The position numbers and the translations under genes are program-made. A model generated the notes under the pieces. The model was not told the origin of the DNA and did no database searches. It was given only the letters and a program-made list of their open reading frames with translations. From an uncultured bacterium (lineage in GTDB: Bacteria > Bacillota > Clostridia > Oscillospirales > Ruminococcaceae), in contig CAJMLQ010000051.1 in the NCBI GenBank assembly GCA_905214265.1, positions 1 to 18,909 of the forward strand: a stretch of DNA of 18,909 bases, read 5' to 3'. This document shows, piece by piece, positions 1 to 8,050 of this stretch. Each line of letters begins with the position of its first letter. The first letter of the stretch is position 1.

Positions 1-2849
1 TGCGCCTTGGCGGTCAGCTCCTCTTGGGTGTAGCGGGAGGCGTTAAAGGAGAACGTCTGCCCCGAAACCACCAGATCGGTGCAGCCGCAGCCCACCTTCA
101 CATACCGGCATCCCCAATGGCTGCCGTTTTCCTGGGGCTTCAGATAGTCCTCATGGAGACAGTCCGCACAGGCTTCAAAGCGTCCCAGCCAGGAAGCACG
201 GTGCTTGTCAACATAGCTTTCCAGCGGCCCGTAGCCGAAATACTCCACCTTTCCCATGGCTTCGGGCAGGAAGAGCCGCAGCCCGAACCGGGGCAGGTAT
301 GGCATCACGTCCGTTTTTTCCACCGCCATGTCCACCTTCACGCTTCCATCGGGTGAAATGGTCCAGCAGACATCCATCTCCGCGATGCGCTGAAGGATGA
401 CCGCCAGCATCGCTGCCTTGCTGCGGATGACCACGGCTCCATTCTCTTTGACCACGCTGGTGGTATAGGCTCGGGATGACGCCCTGTGGTAGCCTGCGGC
501 CTCCCACTGGATCCGGACACTGCGGTCGTTGTCCGTGGGCGCGCGCCAGATGTTGTACTCCATAGGCTTTTCCAGAATCGTGCGGTTGTCGTATACCATG
601 GTTTCGAACAGTCCGGTTTCCTTGTTGAAGACATAACGGAAGTGTCCGCCGTCGACCGTGATTTTCCGGTCGGTCTCGCGGTACACCACTTCGCCGCTCT
701 TGGAGTCGGCGGCCAACAGTGCGGCCAGGCGGGAGTTTCCGGCGCTTTCCGCCGCGATGACCTGGTCTCGGCCCAGAATGTGTCCGGCCTTGACCAGGGG
801 CAGATCGGTTTTCTGCATCAGGGTGAAGTCTATGGTGACGGTGCCCTCCGTGGGAATGGCATGGCCCAGGGAAACGGTCTTGGACCCATGGGGCGGGATA
901 TCCAGTGCTTCGGAGCAGATCTCTCCTTCCGCCACCGCGGTCCCGTCCTGGACAATGGCATATTTCACCGTCATCAGCTCTGCAGTGTTGGTGAAGTCCA
1001 GAATGTTTCGGAAAATAAATTCTCCCTTGGACAGATCGCCTGCAATAATCCGCAGGGGCCGGATGACGTTTTTGAATTCCTTGAGGCTGGGGGAAGGCGT
1101 CCGGTCGGGATAGACCAGTCCGTCCATGCAGAAGTTGCCGTCGTGGGGGAACTCGCCGAAGTCGCCTCCGTAGTAGTATTTCGCCTTGCCCTCGTTGGTC
1201 CTTCCCATAAGGACTGCGTGGTCGCACCACTCCCAGACAAAAGCGCCGGAGAAGCAGTCGTATTTCTCAATGAGCTGCTGGTAATCCTCCGCGTCTCCGG
1301 GCCCGTTGCCCATGGCGTGGATGTATTCGCAGAGGAAGAAGGGTTTCTCCGGATTGGAGGAGCAGTATTCCTCCGAATACTCGATGGAGGGATACATCCG
1401 GCTCATAAGATCCAGGTCAGGATTTCTCCGCACGTCGTCAAGTTCGGCCCTCTCGTAATGAGTCAGCCGGGTGGGGTCGTAGCTCTTGGTCCAGGCCAGA
1501 GCTTTTTCAAAGCAGATGCCATAGCCCGATTCATTGCCCATGGACCAGATGACCACGGACGGGTGGTTTTTGTCCCGGATGACGGAGCGCTGGACCCGGT
1601 CCACGACGGTTTCCACCCAGGCGGGGTCCTTGGCCAGCAGGGAGTATTTTTCCAGATAGCTGTCCGGCCCGATAAGGCTGGTGACGCCGTGGGCTTCGTT
1701 GTCCGCTTCGCCGACGACATAGAAGCCGTACCGGTCGCACATCTCGGTGAACAGGGGAGAATTGGGATAGTGGCTGGTACGGATGGCGTTGACGTTGTGC
1801 TCCTTCATCAGCCGCAGGTCTTTTTCCATCATTTCCCGGGTGACGGCGTAGCCAACCACCGGGTCGGAGTCGTGGCGGTTGACGCCGCGGAATTTGATCT
1901 TCCGGCCGTTGAGAAGGACGACTGCGCCGTCCCGCTTGATCTCCCGGAGGCCCACCGCCTGGTAGATGGTCTCGCCGCAGCAGGTCAAGGCCAGGGTATA
2001 CAGCGCGGGATTTTCAGCATTCCAGAGCACCGGGTCCGCCACACTGATAGAGATGGAACCGTCCTCAGAGACACCGGAAGCGATCTCCCGGCCTACCGGG
2101 TCAGAGAGGATGTAGGCGACGGGGGCAGTTTCTTTGCGGAACTCCATGGAGACCGTTACCGCGGCCTTGGTATAGCCCTCTGAAAGGGGGGTGCGGACGG
2201 TAAAGTCCCGGATGTGATTGATCGGTCGCCGGAGCAGGTAGACATCTCGGAAAATTCCGGACATCCGCAGCTTGTCCTGGTCCTCAAAATAGCTGCCGTC
2301 GCACCATTTGAGCACCAGTACGGCAATGGTGTTTTTTCCGGCTCGGAGATAGGGGGTGGCGTCGAATTCGCTGGTGGAGTGGGAAACTTGGCTGTAGCCT
2401 ACAAACTGGCCGTTGAGCCAGACGTAGAAGCAGGAATCCACGCCTTCGAAGTTCAGAAAGTATTCTCCCCCTAAATCCCTCAGTTCAAAATCCCGAACGT
2501 AGGCGCCGCAGGGGTTTTCCAGGGGGACATAAGGCGGGTCGTAGGGAAAGGGGAAGTTCACGTTGGTGTACTGGTGGCGGTCGTGGCCGTGATTCTGCCA
2601 GACCGAGGGCACGGGGATCTTTTCAAACCCACAGCGGCAGAAGCCGTCCTTCCAAAATTCTTCGGACAAGGCCCGGACATTTTCGTAGTAGCGGAAGTCC
2701 CACTCCCCACTGAGCAGGAGAAAACGATCCGACTGCTCCCGGCAGCAGACGGGTCCATGGCCTTCGGAAACCGGAATGTAGTACGCGCGGTTTTCCATGG
2801 TGTTCAGATGGAGCACCTGGAGGTTTTCAAAGAAGTTTTCGACGAGCAT
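1..2849 (-). CDS. lacZ: Beta-galactosidase, GH2 family (LacZ type), 3' end cut by window edge
   Basis: Cytoplasmic enzyme that hydrolyses terminal beta-galactosides such as lactose. I translated the minus strand from 2849 to the left edge: about 949 codons in one frame with no stop, so the C-terminus (roughly 70-90 residues of the usual ~1020-1040) lies outside. The jelly-roll start, the middle 'RGVNRHDSDP' and 'RTSHYPNSP' segments and the TIM-barrel core are present. Residue E440 in 'GNESGYG' matches the acid/base Glu and E508 in 'CEYIHAMGN' matches the nucleophile of E. coli LacZ (E461 and E537). The ATG at 2849 is preceded by AGGTGA at a good distance. Its divergent neighbour is an AraC-family regulator, its probable controller. 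Identity is secure; the true substrate (lactose or another galactoside) is inferred. Confidence 0.95.
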   Translation of the reverse strand, partial: MLVENFFENLQVLHLNTMENRAYYIPVSEGHGPVCCREQSDRFLLLSGEWDFRYYENVRALSEEFWKDGFCRCGFEKIPVPSVWQNHGHDRHQYTNVNFPFPYDPPYVPLENPCGAYVRDFELRDLGGEYFLNFEGVDSCFYVWLNGQFVGYSQVSHSTSEFDATPYLRAGKNTIAVLVLKWCDGSYFEDQDKLRMSGIFRDVYLLRRPINHIRDFTVRTPLSEGYTKAAVTVSMEFRKETAPVAYILSDPVGREIASGVSEDGSISISVADPVLWNAENPALYTLALTCCGETIYQAVGLREIKRDGAVVLLNGRKIKFRGVNRHDSDPVVGYAVTREMMEKDLRLMKEHNVNAIRTSHYPNSPLFTEMCDRYGFYVVGEADNEAHGVTSLIGPDSYLEKYSLLAKDPAWVETVVDRVQRSVIRDKNHPSVVIWSMGNESGYGICFEKALAWTKSYDPTRLTHYERAELDDVRRNPDLDLMSRMYPSIEYSEEYCSSNPEKPFFLCEYIHAMGNGPGDAEDYQQLIEKYDCFSGAFVWEWCDHAVLMGRTNEGKAKYYYGGDFGEFPHDGNFCMDGLVYPDRTPSPSLKEFKNVIRPLRIIAGDLSKGEFIFRNILDFTNTAELMTVKYAIVQDGTAVAEGEICSEALDIPPHGSKTVSLGHAIPTEGTVTIDFTLMQKTDLPLVKAGHILGRDQVIAAESAGNSRLAALLAADSKSGEVVYRETDRKITVDGGHFRYVFNKETGLFETMVYDNRTILEKPMEYNIWRAPTDNDRSVRIQWEAAGYHRASSRAYTTSVVKENGAVVIRSKAAMLAVILQRIAEMDVCWTISPDGSVKVDMAVEKTDVMPYLPRFGLRLFLPEAMGKVEYFGYGPLESYVDKHRASWLGRFEACADCLHEDYLKPQENGSHWGCRYVKVGCGCTDLVVSGQTFSFNASRYTQEELTAKA

Positions 2850-2902
2850 GCGGTTCACCTCATTGACTGTTTCACAGAGTGTCACATTTTTTTACGATTC
2901 CT

Positions 2903-2930
2903 CAAGATTTGCCAAGAAATTTCAAGGAAT
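2903..2930. repeat. Three CAAG-type direct repeats in 10-bp phase (possible AraC-family operator)
   Basis: CAAGATTT, CAAGAAAT and CAAGGAAT start at 2903, 2913 and 2923, exactly one helical turn apart. They are flanked by a 7-bp inverted repeat (GATTCCT 2896-2902, AGGAATC 2925-2931). They lie in the lacZ/araC divergent region, just downstream of the predicted lacZ start point. AraC-family proteins often bind direct half-sites on one face of the helix. Binding itself is inference. Confidence 0.4.
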
Positions 2931-2940
2931 CTTCTCCTCC

Positions 2941-2969
2941 ATTATACGGGAATCCGTCCGGCGATACAA
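2941..2969 (-). promoter_or_regulatory. Predicted lacZ promoter
   Basis: On the minus strand a perfect TATAAT (2946-2941) sits 17 bp after TTGTAT (2969-2964). The start point would be near 2934, leaving a leader of about 85 nt. The weak -35 fits a promoter that needs an activator. Confidence 0.5.
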
Positions 2970-3013
2970 TGGAGAAGATCGGCGGGAATATGCACAAAAT
3001 TGACGTGCTCGGC

Positions 3014-3042
3014 TGGACAAACGCCACCCGGTGCGGTACAAT
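3014..3042 (+). promoter_or_regulatory. Predicted promoter of the AraC-family gene
   Basis: TGGACA (3014-3019), 17 bp, TACAAT (3037-3042). The start point near 3049 lies upstream of both candidate start codons (3062 and 3083). Confidence 0.6.
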
Positions 3043-3082
3043 GGAAGCCAGAGGATTCCGAATGGGAAAGGATGGGTTTTTT

Positions 3083-3925
3083 ATGTTTCAGATGGCCGGC
3101 TATCTGGCGGGACAGGACGACGATATCGTCAGCCCGGAGCAGGATTTTCTGGTGACGGGCTGTGGCCACTACCGCTTGATGCAGCGGTCGCTGTTCCAAA
3201 CGGTCCGCCCGGAGGGAAGGGCGGATTATCAACTGCTTTACGTGGCGAGAGGCGCCGGCATTTTCATCCTGGATGGCCGGGAGACCCGCGTGGAGGAGGG
3301 CGGCGCAGTGCTTTACCGGCCCGGCATGGCGCAGAATTACTATTATGCCCTGGCGGACAGCCCCGACATCTATTGGATGCACTTTACCGGCCGGGGCGTG
3401 GAGCGAATCTTAAACGAAGCCGGAATGGCCGGGACTCTTTTCCGGGCGGGGCCCAAGGCCGCGTATCCATCGCTTTTCGACCGGATCATCCGGGAACTTC
3501 AGCTGAAGCGGCTGGGATTTTCGGCGATCTGCTCCGGAAACGGGATGGAGCTCATCTCCCGGATCGGCCGGGGCTGCGCAGGCGCTGTGGACAGTCCAGA
3601 CGGACGGATGGAGGAGATCCTGGCCTACTTTCACCAGAATTTCCAGCGGGAGATCGAAGTGCGGGAATGCGCCCGCCGCTTCAGTATGAGTGAGAGCTGG
3701 CTCATCCGCTGCTTCCGGGAGCGCACCGGCATGACGCCTCAGCGGTACCTGACAGATATCCGGCTGAACCAAGCCAAGGAGCTTCTGACCTCCTCGTCGC
3801 TGAACGTGGGGGAGATCGCCGCCATTGTGGGATATGAAAACGCGCTGTATTTCAGCCGGATCTTCCGGAAATACGTGGGGCTTTCCCCCAGCGGGTATCG
3901 GAGCAGTAAGGTCTCAAGAGGGTGA
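3083..3925 (+). CDS. AraC/XylS-family transcriptional regulator
   Basis: A regulator of 280 residues with the classic layout: an N-terminal cupin-like sugar-sensing domain (about residues 20-110, containing 'YQLLYVARGAG' and a proline-histidine-poor beta region) and a C-terminal double helix-turn-helix (about 180-278). The second HTH carries the family signature 'VGYENALYFSRIFRKYVG' followed by 'SPSGYR'. I chose ATG 3083 because AAAGGA lies 10 nt upstream and the predicted transcript starts near 3049. ATG 3062, with AGAGG 7 nt upstream, would add seven residues and is a real alternative. It is divergent from the beta-galactosidase gene and probably controls it, and possibly itself, in response to a galactoside. 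The effector is unknown. Confidence 0.9.
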   Translation: MFQMAGYLAGQDDDIVSPEQDFLVTGCGHYRLMQRSLFQTVRPEGRADYQLLYVARGAGIFILDGRETRVEEGGAVLYRPGMAQNYYYALADSPDIYWMHFTGRGVERILNEAGMAGTLFRAGPKAAYPSLFDRIIRELQLKRLGFSAICSGNGMELISRIGRGCAGAVDSPDGRMEEILAYFHQNFQREIEVRECARRFSMSESWLIRCFRERTGMTPQRYLTDIRLNQAKELLTSSSLNVGEIAAIVGYENALYFSRIFRKYVGLSPSGYRSSKVSRG

Positions 3926-4008
3926 GGCGGGCCTGCTCCGCAGCGTAAATATCGTCAAAACGGGTTTTTGCTTCCAACGAAAGTCTTTGCAGAATGGATA
4001 AAAAGAAC

Positions 4009-4037
4009 TGGACTTGCAGCGCTGTATCCAGTATAAT
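4009..4037 (+). promoter_or_regulatory. Predicted ade promoter
   Basis: TGGACT (4009-4014), 17 bp, TATAAT (4032-4037). It gives a leader of about 100 nt before the ade start codon. Confidence 0.6.
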
Positions 4038-4086
4038 AATCTCAAGACCTTTTCCAATGAAAAGCAAAGCATCTTATGCATCTTTT

Positions 4087-4105
4087 GGGGCGGACGGCCC
4101 TTTTT
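4087..4105 (+). promoter_or_regulatory. Short terminator-like hairpin in the ade leader
   Basis: GGGC (4088-4091) pairs with GCCC (4097-4100) around a 5-nt loop and is followed by five T. The stem is short, so it is a weak intrinsic terminator at best. Its place between the promoter and the gene would suit attenuation. I see no match to the known purine riboswitch core. Confidence 0.3.
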
Positions 4106-4145
4106 GAGTGCATTGATAAGATCATGAAATGAAAGGGGAGTCTGA

Positions 4146-5834
4146 ATGGAGCGGGAAACAATGGAAATTGCTCTGGGACACCGGAAGGCACCGCTGGTCT
4201 TTAAAAACGCGGCAATCGCCGACGTGTTTACCGGACGCCTGCGGCGGGCAGATGTGGCGGTCGACGGAAACCGCATCGTCGGCGTGGGAAGCTATGCTGG
4301 CGAGCGGGAGGAGGATTTGACAGGAAAATATCTCCTTCCCGGATTTGTGGACGCACATATGCACTTCGAATCCTCTCTGGTGTCCCCACGGCTCTTTTTG
4401 GAGAAAATTCTCCCCTGGGGAACGATCACCGTGATCGCTGATCCCCACGAAATTGTCAATGTGGCCGGAATTAAGGGCATGGAGTATATGATGCAGGAAA
4501 CCAAGGGGATTCCGGCCCGGATCCATTGGATGCTTCCCTCCTGCGTTCCGGCCAACGGACTAGAGACAAACGGCGCGGATTTCGGCGTGGCGGAGATGAA
4601 GCGGCTTGCCCGAAAGGGACCGCTCTTTGGCCTGGGGGAAGTGATGAACGTGGAGGCGGTGCTTTCCGGAGATCCGGAGATGACGGAGAAGCTGGGGATG
4701 TTCCGCCGCATCGACGGCCATGCACCGGGGCTTTCCGGAAAGGCTCTGGGTGCCTACCGGCTGGCGGGGATTGCCACCGATCACGAGTGCAGTACCTTTG
4801 CGGAGGCGTTGGAACGGTTGGAGCAGGGTTTTACCGTTCAGATCCGCCAGGGGACTGCCGCAAAAAATCTGAAGGAGATTGTCAGCGGGATTTTGCGGGA
4901 AAAAGTCCCAACGGACCGGTTCGTTTTCTGCACCGATGACAAGCATCTGGACGACGTCCGGCGGGAGGGGCATATCAGCTTCTGCGTCAAAATGGCCATG
5001 GAACTGGGGATTCCGCCGGTGGAGGCGATCCGGATGGCAACACTGAATCCGGCTCAGGCTTACGGCTTAGAGGGGCAAGGGGCCATCGCGCCGGGATATC
5101 TGGCGGATCTGCTGGTCCTGGACAGCCTGGAGACCATGCGGCCGGCACAGGTCTATGTAGGCGGAAAGCTGGTGTGCCGGGAAGGGGAGAATTTGACGCT
5201 GCCGGCCCACGGATGCGGCCGGGCGCTGAAGCATACCGTAAAGCTCCCGCCGCTGGAGCCGGAGCGGCTGCGGCTGCCAGTGCACCCGGGATATCCGGTG
5301 ATCGGAATCGTACCGGGAGAGGTCACGACCCGAAAGCTGCTGCGGGACCCACCGGAAAAGGACGGCTTTTTTGCTCCGGGAGACGGGCTGCTCAAAATAG
5401 CCGTAATCGAACGCCACGGGCGGAATGGCCATGTGGCGGTAGGAATCGTGGAAGGAATCGGACTCCAGGGCGGGGCCATTGGCTCAACCATCGCCCACGA
5501 TTCCCACAATCTGATCCTGGTGGGGGACAATGACGAGGATATGCTGGCGGCTGCGCGGGAGCTGCAGCGCTGTCAGGGCGGCTACACCCTGGTCTCCGGA
5601 GGAAGACCATTGCTGACCCAGGCGCTGCCAGTGGGTGGACTGTTTACGGACAACCGGCGGCAGGATGTGGAGAAAAACGTGGCTAGGATGAAGGAGATGG
5701 CGCGGGAAATGGGGGTCCGGCCGGACATCGACCCCTTTATGACCCTGAGTTTCCTTTCGCTGCCGGTGATTCCGGAGCTGCGGATCATCGACGCCGGGGT
5801 GTACGATGTGGCGTTGGGGGAACTGCTCCGGTGA
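4146..5834 (+). CDS. ade: Adenine deaminase
   Basis: Converts adenine to hypoxanthine and ammonia in purine salvage, in the cytoplasm, with divalent metal. The protein has 562 residues, near the usual ~570. An amidohydrolase domain (about 1-350) shows the metal ligands in order: H71 and H73 in 'DAHMHFESS', E165 in 'GLGEVMN', H192 in 'DGHAPGL', H213 in 'TDHE' and D264 in 'CTDDKH'. The C-terminal domain typical of microbial adenine deaminases follows (about 390-560, with 'GSTIAHDSHN'). The ATG at 4146 has AAAGGGGAG just upstream, which decides it over the in-frame ATG at 4164. The gene stands alone between its own promoter and a strong terminator. Identity is firm. Confidence 0.96.
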   Translation: MERETMEIALGHRKAPLVFKNAAIADVFTGRLRRADVAVDGNRIVGVGSYAGEREEDLTGKYLLPGFVDAHMHFESSLVSPRLFLEKILPWGTITVIADPHEIVNVAGIKGMEYMMQETKGIPARIHWMLPSCVPANGLETNGADFGVAEMKRLARKGPLFGLGEVMNVEAVLSGDPEMTEKLGMFRRIDGHAPGLSGKALGAYRLAGIATDHECSTFAEALERLEQGFTVQIRQGTAAKNLKEIVSGILREKVPTDRFVFCTDDKHLDDVRREGHISFCVKMAMELGIPPVEAIRMATLNPAQAYGLEGQGAIAPGYLADLLVLDSLETMRPAQVYVGGKLVCREGENLTLPAHGCGRALKHTVKLPPLEPERLRLPVHPGYPVIGIVPGEVTTRKLLRDPPEKDGFFAPGDGLLKIAVIERHGRNGHVAVGIVEGIGLQGGAIGSTIAHDSHNLILVGDNDEDMLAAARELQRCQGGYTLVSGGRPLLTQALPVGGLFTDNRRQDVEKNVARMKEMAREMGVRPDIDPFMTLSFLSLPVIPELRIIDAGVYDVALGELLR

Positions 5835-5850
5835 GCATTTAAAGAAAAAG

Positions 5851-5886
5851 AAAGGACGCGGCGAGCGATCTCGCTGCGTCCTTTTT
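5851..5886. terminator. Bidirectional intrinsic terminator between ade and the ECF gene
   Basis: A 12-bp stem (5854-5865 with 5870-5881, one G-T pair) with a CGAT loop, flanked by A's on the left and TTTTT on the right. It serves the two convergent genes. Confidence 0.9.
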
Positions 5887-5897
5887 ACGAAGGAAGA

Positions 5898-6719
5898 TTA
5901 TTCTGCGGTTGCTTCCGGTTGGGGGAGCTCTACGCCCAGCTCTCCGGCAAGGAATTCCAGCTGGGCTTGCTGCCGGTCGATCTGTTCCTGAAGAGTGTCG
6001 ATCTTTTTCTGGTCTTCAGCCTTGATCTTGTTGGTTGCGGAGAGGTACATGGCAAAGACCAGGGTCACGACGCAGCAGAAAACAGTCAGCGCCACCGTTA
6101 CCGGGTTGAAATAGCCCTTGCTCTCCTTCCGGGCATTCATGATGGAGAAGAAGCCGGTGCGGCTCAGCGCCTTCCGCAGGGCCAGACTCAGAGGTACGGA
6201 GATGACCACGGCTGCCACGGCGTTGACAAAGGAGGTTGCAATCTTCGGGACCACCGCGATCAGGGCTGCCTGGGGCGCGGTTCCCACTAGCCGGAGGGTA
6301 ACGTAGGATTTGAGCAGATAGAGGAAGATGTAGGCCAGCTGCCCCACAGCACCGGCCAGGATGACGTGGAGAAGGCGGCTCTTTCCCTCTTTGCGGAAAG
6401 CGGCGCGGCTCAAGAGTCCAGCCAGAAAGCCCATGGCAAACTTGGAGCAGAAGGTGTAGGGCGCCGAGACGATGTAAACGGGGTCAAACAGATCAAAGAG
6501 TCCTGCTCCAATGCCAGAAGCAAGCCCTCCGACTCCCGGCCCGAAAAGCAGTCCCGCCAGCAAGCACATGGAGTTGCCCAGGTGGACCCGCGTCACATCC
6601 CCGATACTGACGGGAATTTTAAATTGAAGATAGTTTCCGACAAAAACAAGCGCCGCCATCATACCGACGGACACCATAACGAGGAGTTTCCTCCGCTGTT
6701 CAGTTATCTGTTGTGCCAT
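5898..6719 (-). CDS. ECF transporter S component, probably for vitamin B6, with C-terminal helix and coiled coil
   Basis: Membrane-embedded substrate-binding subunit of an energy-coupling factor transporter. The first ~185 residues show the S-component pattern: 'RKLLVMVSVGMMAALVFVGNY', then 'LGNSMCLLAGLLFGPGVGG' and further hydrophobic helices (about 80-103, 117-137, 150-182). Unusually, a further hydrophobic helix (about 206-228) and a charged heptad-like coiled coil (about 232-262, 'DTLQEQIDRQQAQLEFL') follow, making 273 residues where S components are usually about 170-220. No EcfA/EcfT gene is nearby, so a shared (group II) ECF module encoded elsewhere is expected. It lies directly downstream of pyridoxal kinase in the same direction, so pyridoxine or a related vitamer (PdxU-like) is the inferred substrate. 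A folate, queuosine or other ligand cannot be excluded. Confidence 0.85.
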   Translation of the reverse strand: MAQQITEQRRKLLVMVSVGMMAALVFVGNYLQFKIPVSIGDVTRVHLGNSMCLLAGLLFGPGVGGLASGIGAGLFDLFDPVYIVSAPYTFCSKFAMGFLAGLLSRAAFRKEGKSRLLHVILAGAVGQLAYIFLYLLKSYVTLRLVGTAPQAALIAVVPKIATSFVNAVAAVVISVPLSLALRKALSRTGFFSIMNARKESKGYFNPVTVALTVFCCVVTLVFAMYLSATNKIKAEDQKKIDTLQEQIDRQQAQLEFLAGELGVELPQPEATAE

Positions 6720-6730
6720 ACCAATTTACC

Positions 6731-6757
6731 CGGGCGATTTCAGCGCCCGTCTCCTTT
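6731..6757 (-). promoter_or_regulatory. Shine-Dalgarno separated from the start codon by a hairpin (ECF gene)
   Basis: On the minus strand AAAGGAG (6757-6751) is the only good Shine-Dalgarno before ATG 6719, but 31 nt lie between. A 6-bp hairpin, CGGGCG (6749-6744) with CGCCCG (6736-6731), takes up 19 of these and leaves about 12 nt of effective spacing. An in-frame TAA upstream rules out an earlier ATG. Confidence 0.45.
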
Positions 6758-6786
6758 CGTGCAAGCTGGATGGCATTTTGCGAAAA

Positions 6787-7650
6787 TCAGAGGAGCCGAT
6801 ACCGGTCGAAGGTCTGGGCGGTGGAAAGCCAGCCCAGACAGGACTCCAGCATCACGCCGTACCGGGTGTCGCTGCCGTAACTGAAGGTGGTTCGGATGGC
6901 GATCTCCAGGAATCGGGTGGCGCGCTCAATGGCCATGGGAAGACTGTCCCCATTTAAGAGAGAGCCCACCATAACGCTGGCGAAGATGTCGCCGGTTCCG
7001 GGATAGGAGGCCGGGACGTAGTTGCAGTCCACCCGCCAGTAATCCCCCTGGTCGCGGTCGTAGCCCAGGTTGGAGATCGTTCCGTCGGCCAGCTCCACGC
7101 CCGTCACCGTCACTAGCCGGGGCCCCAGCTCGCTGAGTCGGGCAACCAGCCGCTTGGCTTCGAACTGGCGAAGGGGAACAGTCGGATATTCCTCGCCTAG
7201 CAGGATGCTCGCTTCGGTGAGATTTGGGGTGATGAGATCGGCCACGGCGGCCAGTTCCTTCATTCGGCTGCACATTTCAGGGGTATAGGTACGGTAAGGG
7301 CGTCCATGGTCGCCCATGACCGGATCCACCACCGCCAGCGCGCCGGGGTAGGCGGCGTAATACTCGAGGCAGTGGTCAATCTGCTCCAAAGAGCCAAGGA
7401 ACCCGCTGTATACGCATTCGAAATCCAGTCCCAGACGCTGATAATGGGCCAGCGTGGGGGAAAGATAATCGGTGAGATCCCGGAAGACCACATCACCTAG
7501 TCCGCCCGTATGGGTGGAGAGAACGGCGGTCACGATAGGACACACCTGAACCTTCATGGCCGACAGCGTCGGCAGGATCACCGAAAGCGAGCACCGCCCG
7601 AAGCCCGAAAGATCGTGGATGGCGGCGACGCGGGGAGGTCTTTGCAGCAT
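6787..7650 (-). CDS. pdxY: Pyridoxal kinase (PdxK/PdxY, ribokinase superfamily)
   Basis: Phosphorylates pyridoxal and related B6 vitamers with ATP in the cytoplasm, giving PLP in the salvage route. The 287-residue protein (usual 280-290) has the PdxK/PdxY hallmarks: 'HDLSGFGRCSL' near the N-terminus (substrate side), 'VDPVMGDHG' (about 108-116), 'TPNLTEA' (about 141-147), 'VTVTGVE' and the anion-hole/catalytic 'YPGTGD' with D221. I chose ATG 7650, 11 nt after AAAGGGA. GTG 7659 is in frame but only 2 nt from that site and would add three residues. It is the first gene of a two-gene unit with the ECF S component, 67 nt apart. The choice between the pdxK and pdxY names cannot be settled from sequence alone. 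Confidence 0.92.
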   Translation of the reverse strand: MLQRPPRVAAIHDLSGFGRCSLSVILPTLSAMKVQVCPIVTAVLSTHTGGLGDVVFRDLTDYLSPTLAHYQRLGLDFECVYSGFLGSLEQIDHCLEYYAAYPGALAVVDPVMGDHGRPYRTYTPEMCSRMKELAAVADLITPNLTEASILLGEEYPTVPLRQFEAKRLVARLSELGPRLVTVTGVELADGTISNLGYDRDQGDYWRVDCNYVPASYPGTGDIFASVMVGSLLNGDSLPMAIERATRFLEIAIRTTFSYGSDTRYGVMLESCLGWLSTAQTFDRYRLL

Positions 7651-7713
7651 AATACTCACATTCCCTTTCTATGCGATTTCCTGAGGAAGGAAAAGGTCTG
7701 GAATTTTCGTAAA

Positions 7714-7743
7714 ATGCAAATGCGGCGTTTGCCGTATCTGCAT
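7714..7743. promoter_or_regulatory. Imperfect 30-bp palindrome at the predicted pdxK start point
   Basis: ATGCA (7714-7718) and TGCAT (7739-7743) close a dyad whose inner arms GCGGC/GCCGT pair around a GTTT centre, about 12 of 13 positions counting one G-T. It covers the predicted +1 of the kinase transcript (near 7739), the usual place for a repressor operator. It could instead form a 5'-end mRNA hairpin. Confidence 0.4.
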
Positions 7744-7745
7744 TT

Positions 7746-7774
7746 ATTGTATACCGGAACCGACCCCAATGCAA
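7746..7774 (-). promoter_or_regulatory. Predicted pyridoxal kinase promoter
   Basis: Minus strand TTGCAT (7774-7769), 17 bp, TACAAT (7751-7746). It predicts a leader of about 90 nt. Confidence 0.55.
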
Positions 7775-8050
7775 GGCGGGAAAGCTTGGGAAGCGGCACG
7801 GCGTTTTTTGGGATTTTCCATAAAGAATATTATACCGGAAACCGGGGGTTTTGGCAATTGTCCCAGCGGAAAAGTTTTAAAAAAGCACGATTTTTTTACT
7901 AATATGCGATTTCCCCAACAAATGCCAGAAATGCCAGGTTTCCACTGTGCAGAAGGTAGAAAAACGGGGCAGACTAATTCTGTTCCACAGAGCGGAACGC
8001 CAGCACTGTGCGAATAGAATTACGCGAAATGCGGACCGGGAGGAATTCAA
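7775..8050. other. Non-coding intergenic stretch with short repeats
   Basis: No convincing gene on either strand. It holds T-rich and A-rich runs (7800-7900), a tandem pair of AAATGCCAG (7918-7936), two copies of CACTGTGC (7943-7950 and 8004-8011), and a GTTCC/GGAAC dyad around 7982-7998. A TAGAAT at 8015-8020 could be a -10 for the next gene, but I find no matching -35. The last bases carry the GGGAGGAA Shine-Dalgarno of the small gene at 8051. Confidence 0.5.

Noticed and set aside
486..2183. Long plus-strand open frame of 565 codons opposite lacZ
   Set aside because: It is antisense to an intact GH2 enzyme with both catalytic Glu residues. It has no ribosome-binding site and an unnatural Val/Gly/His-rich composition.
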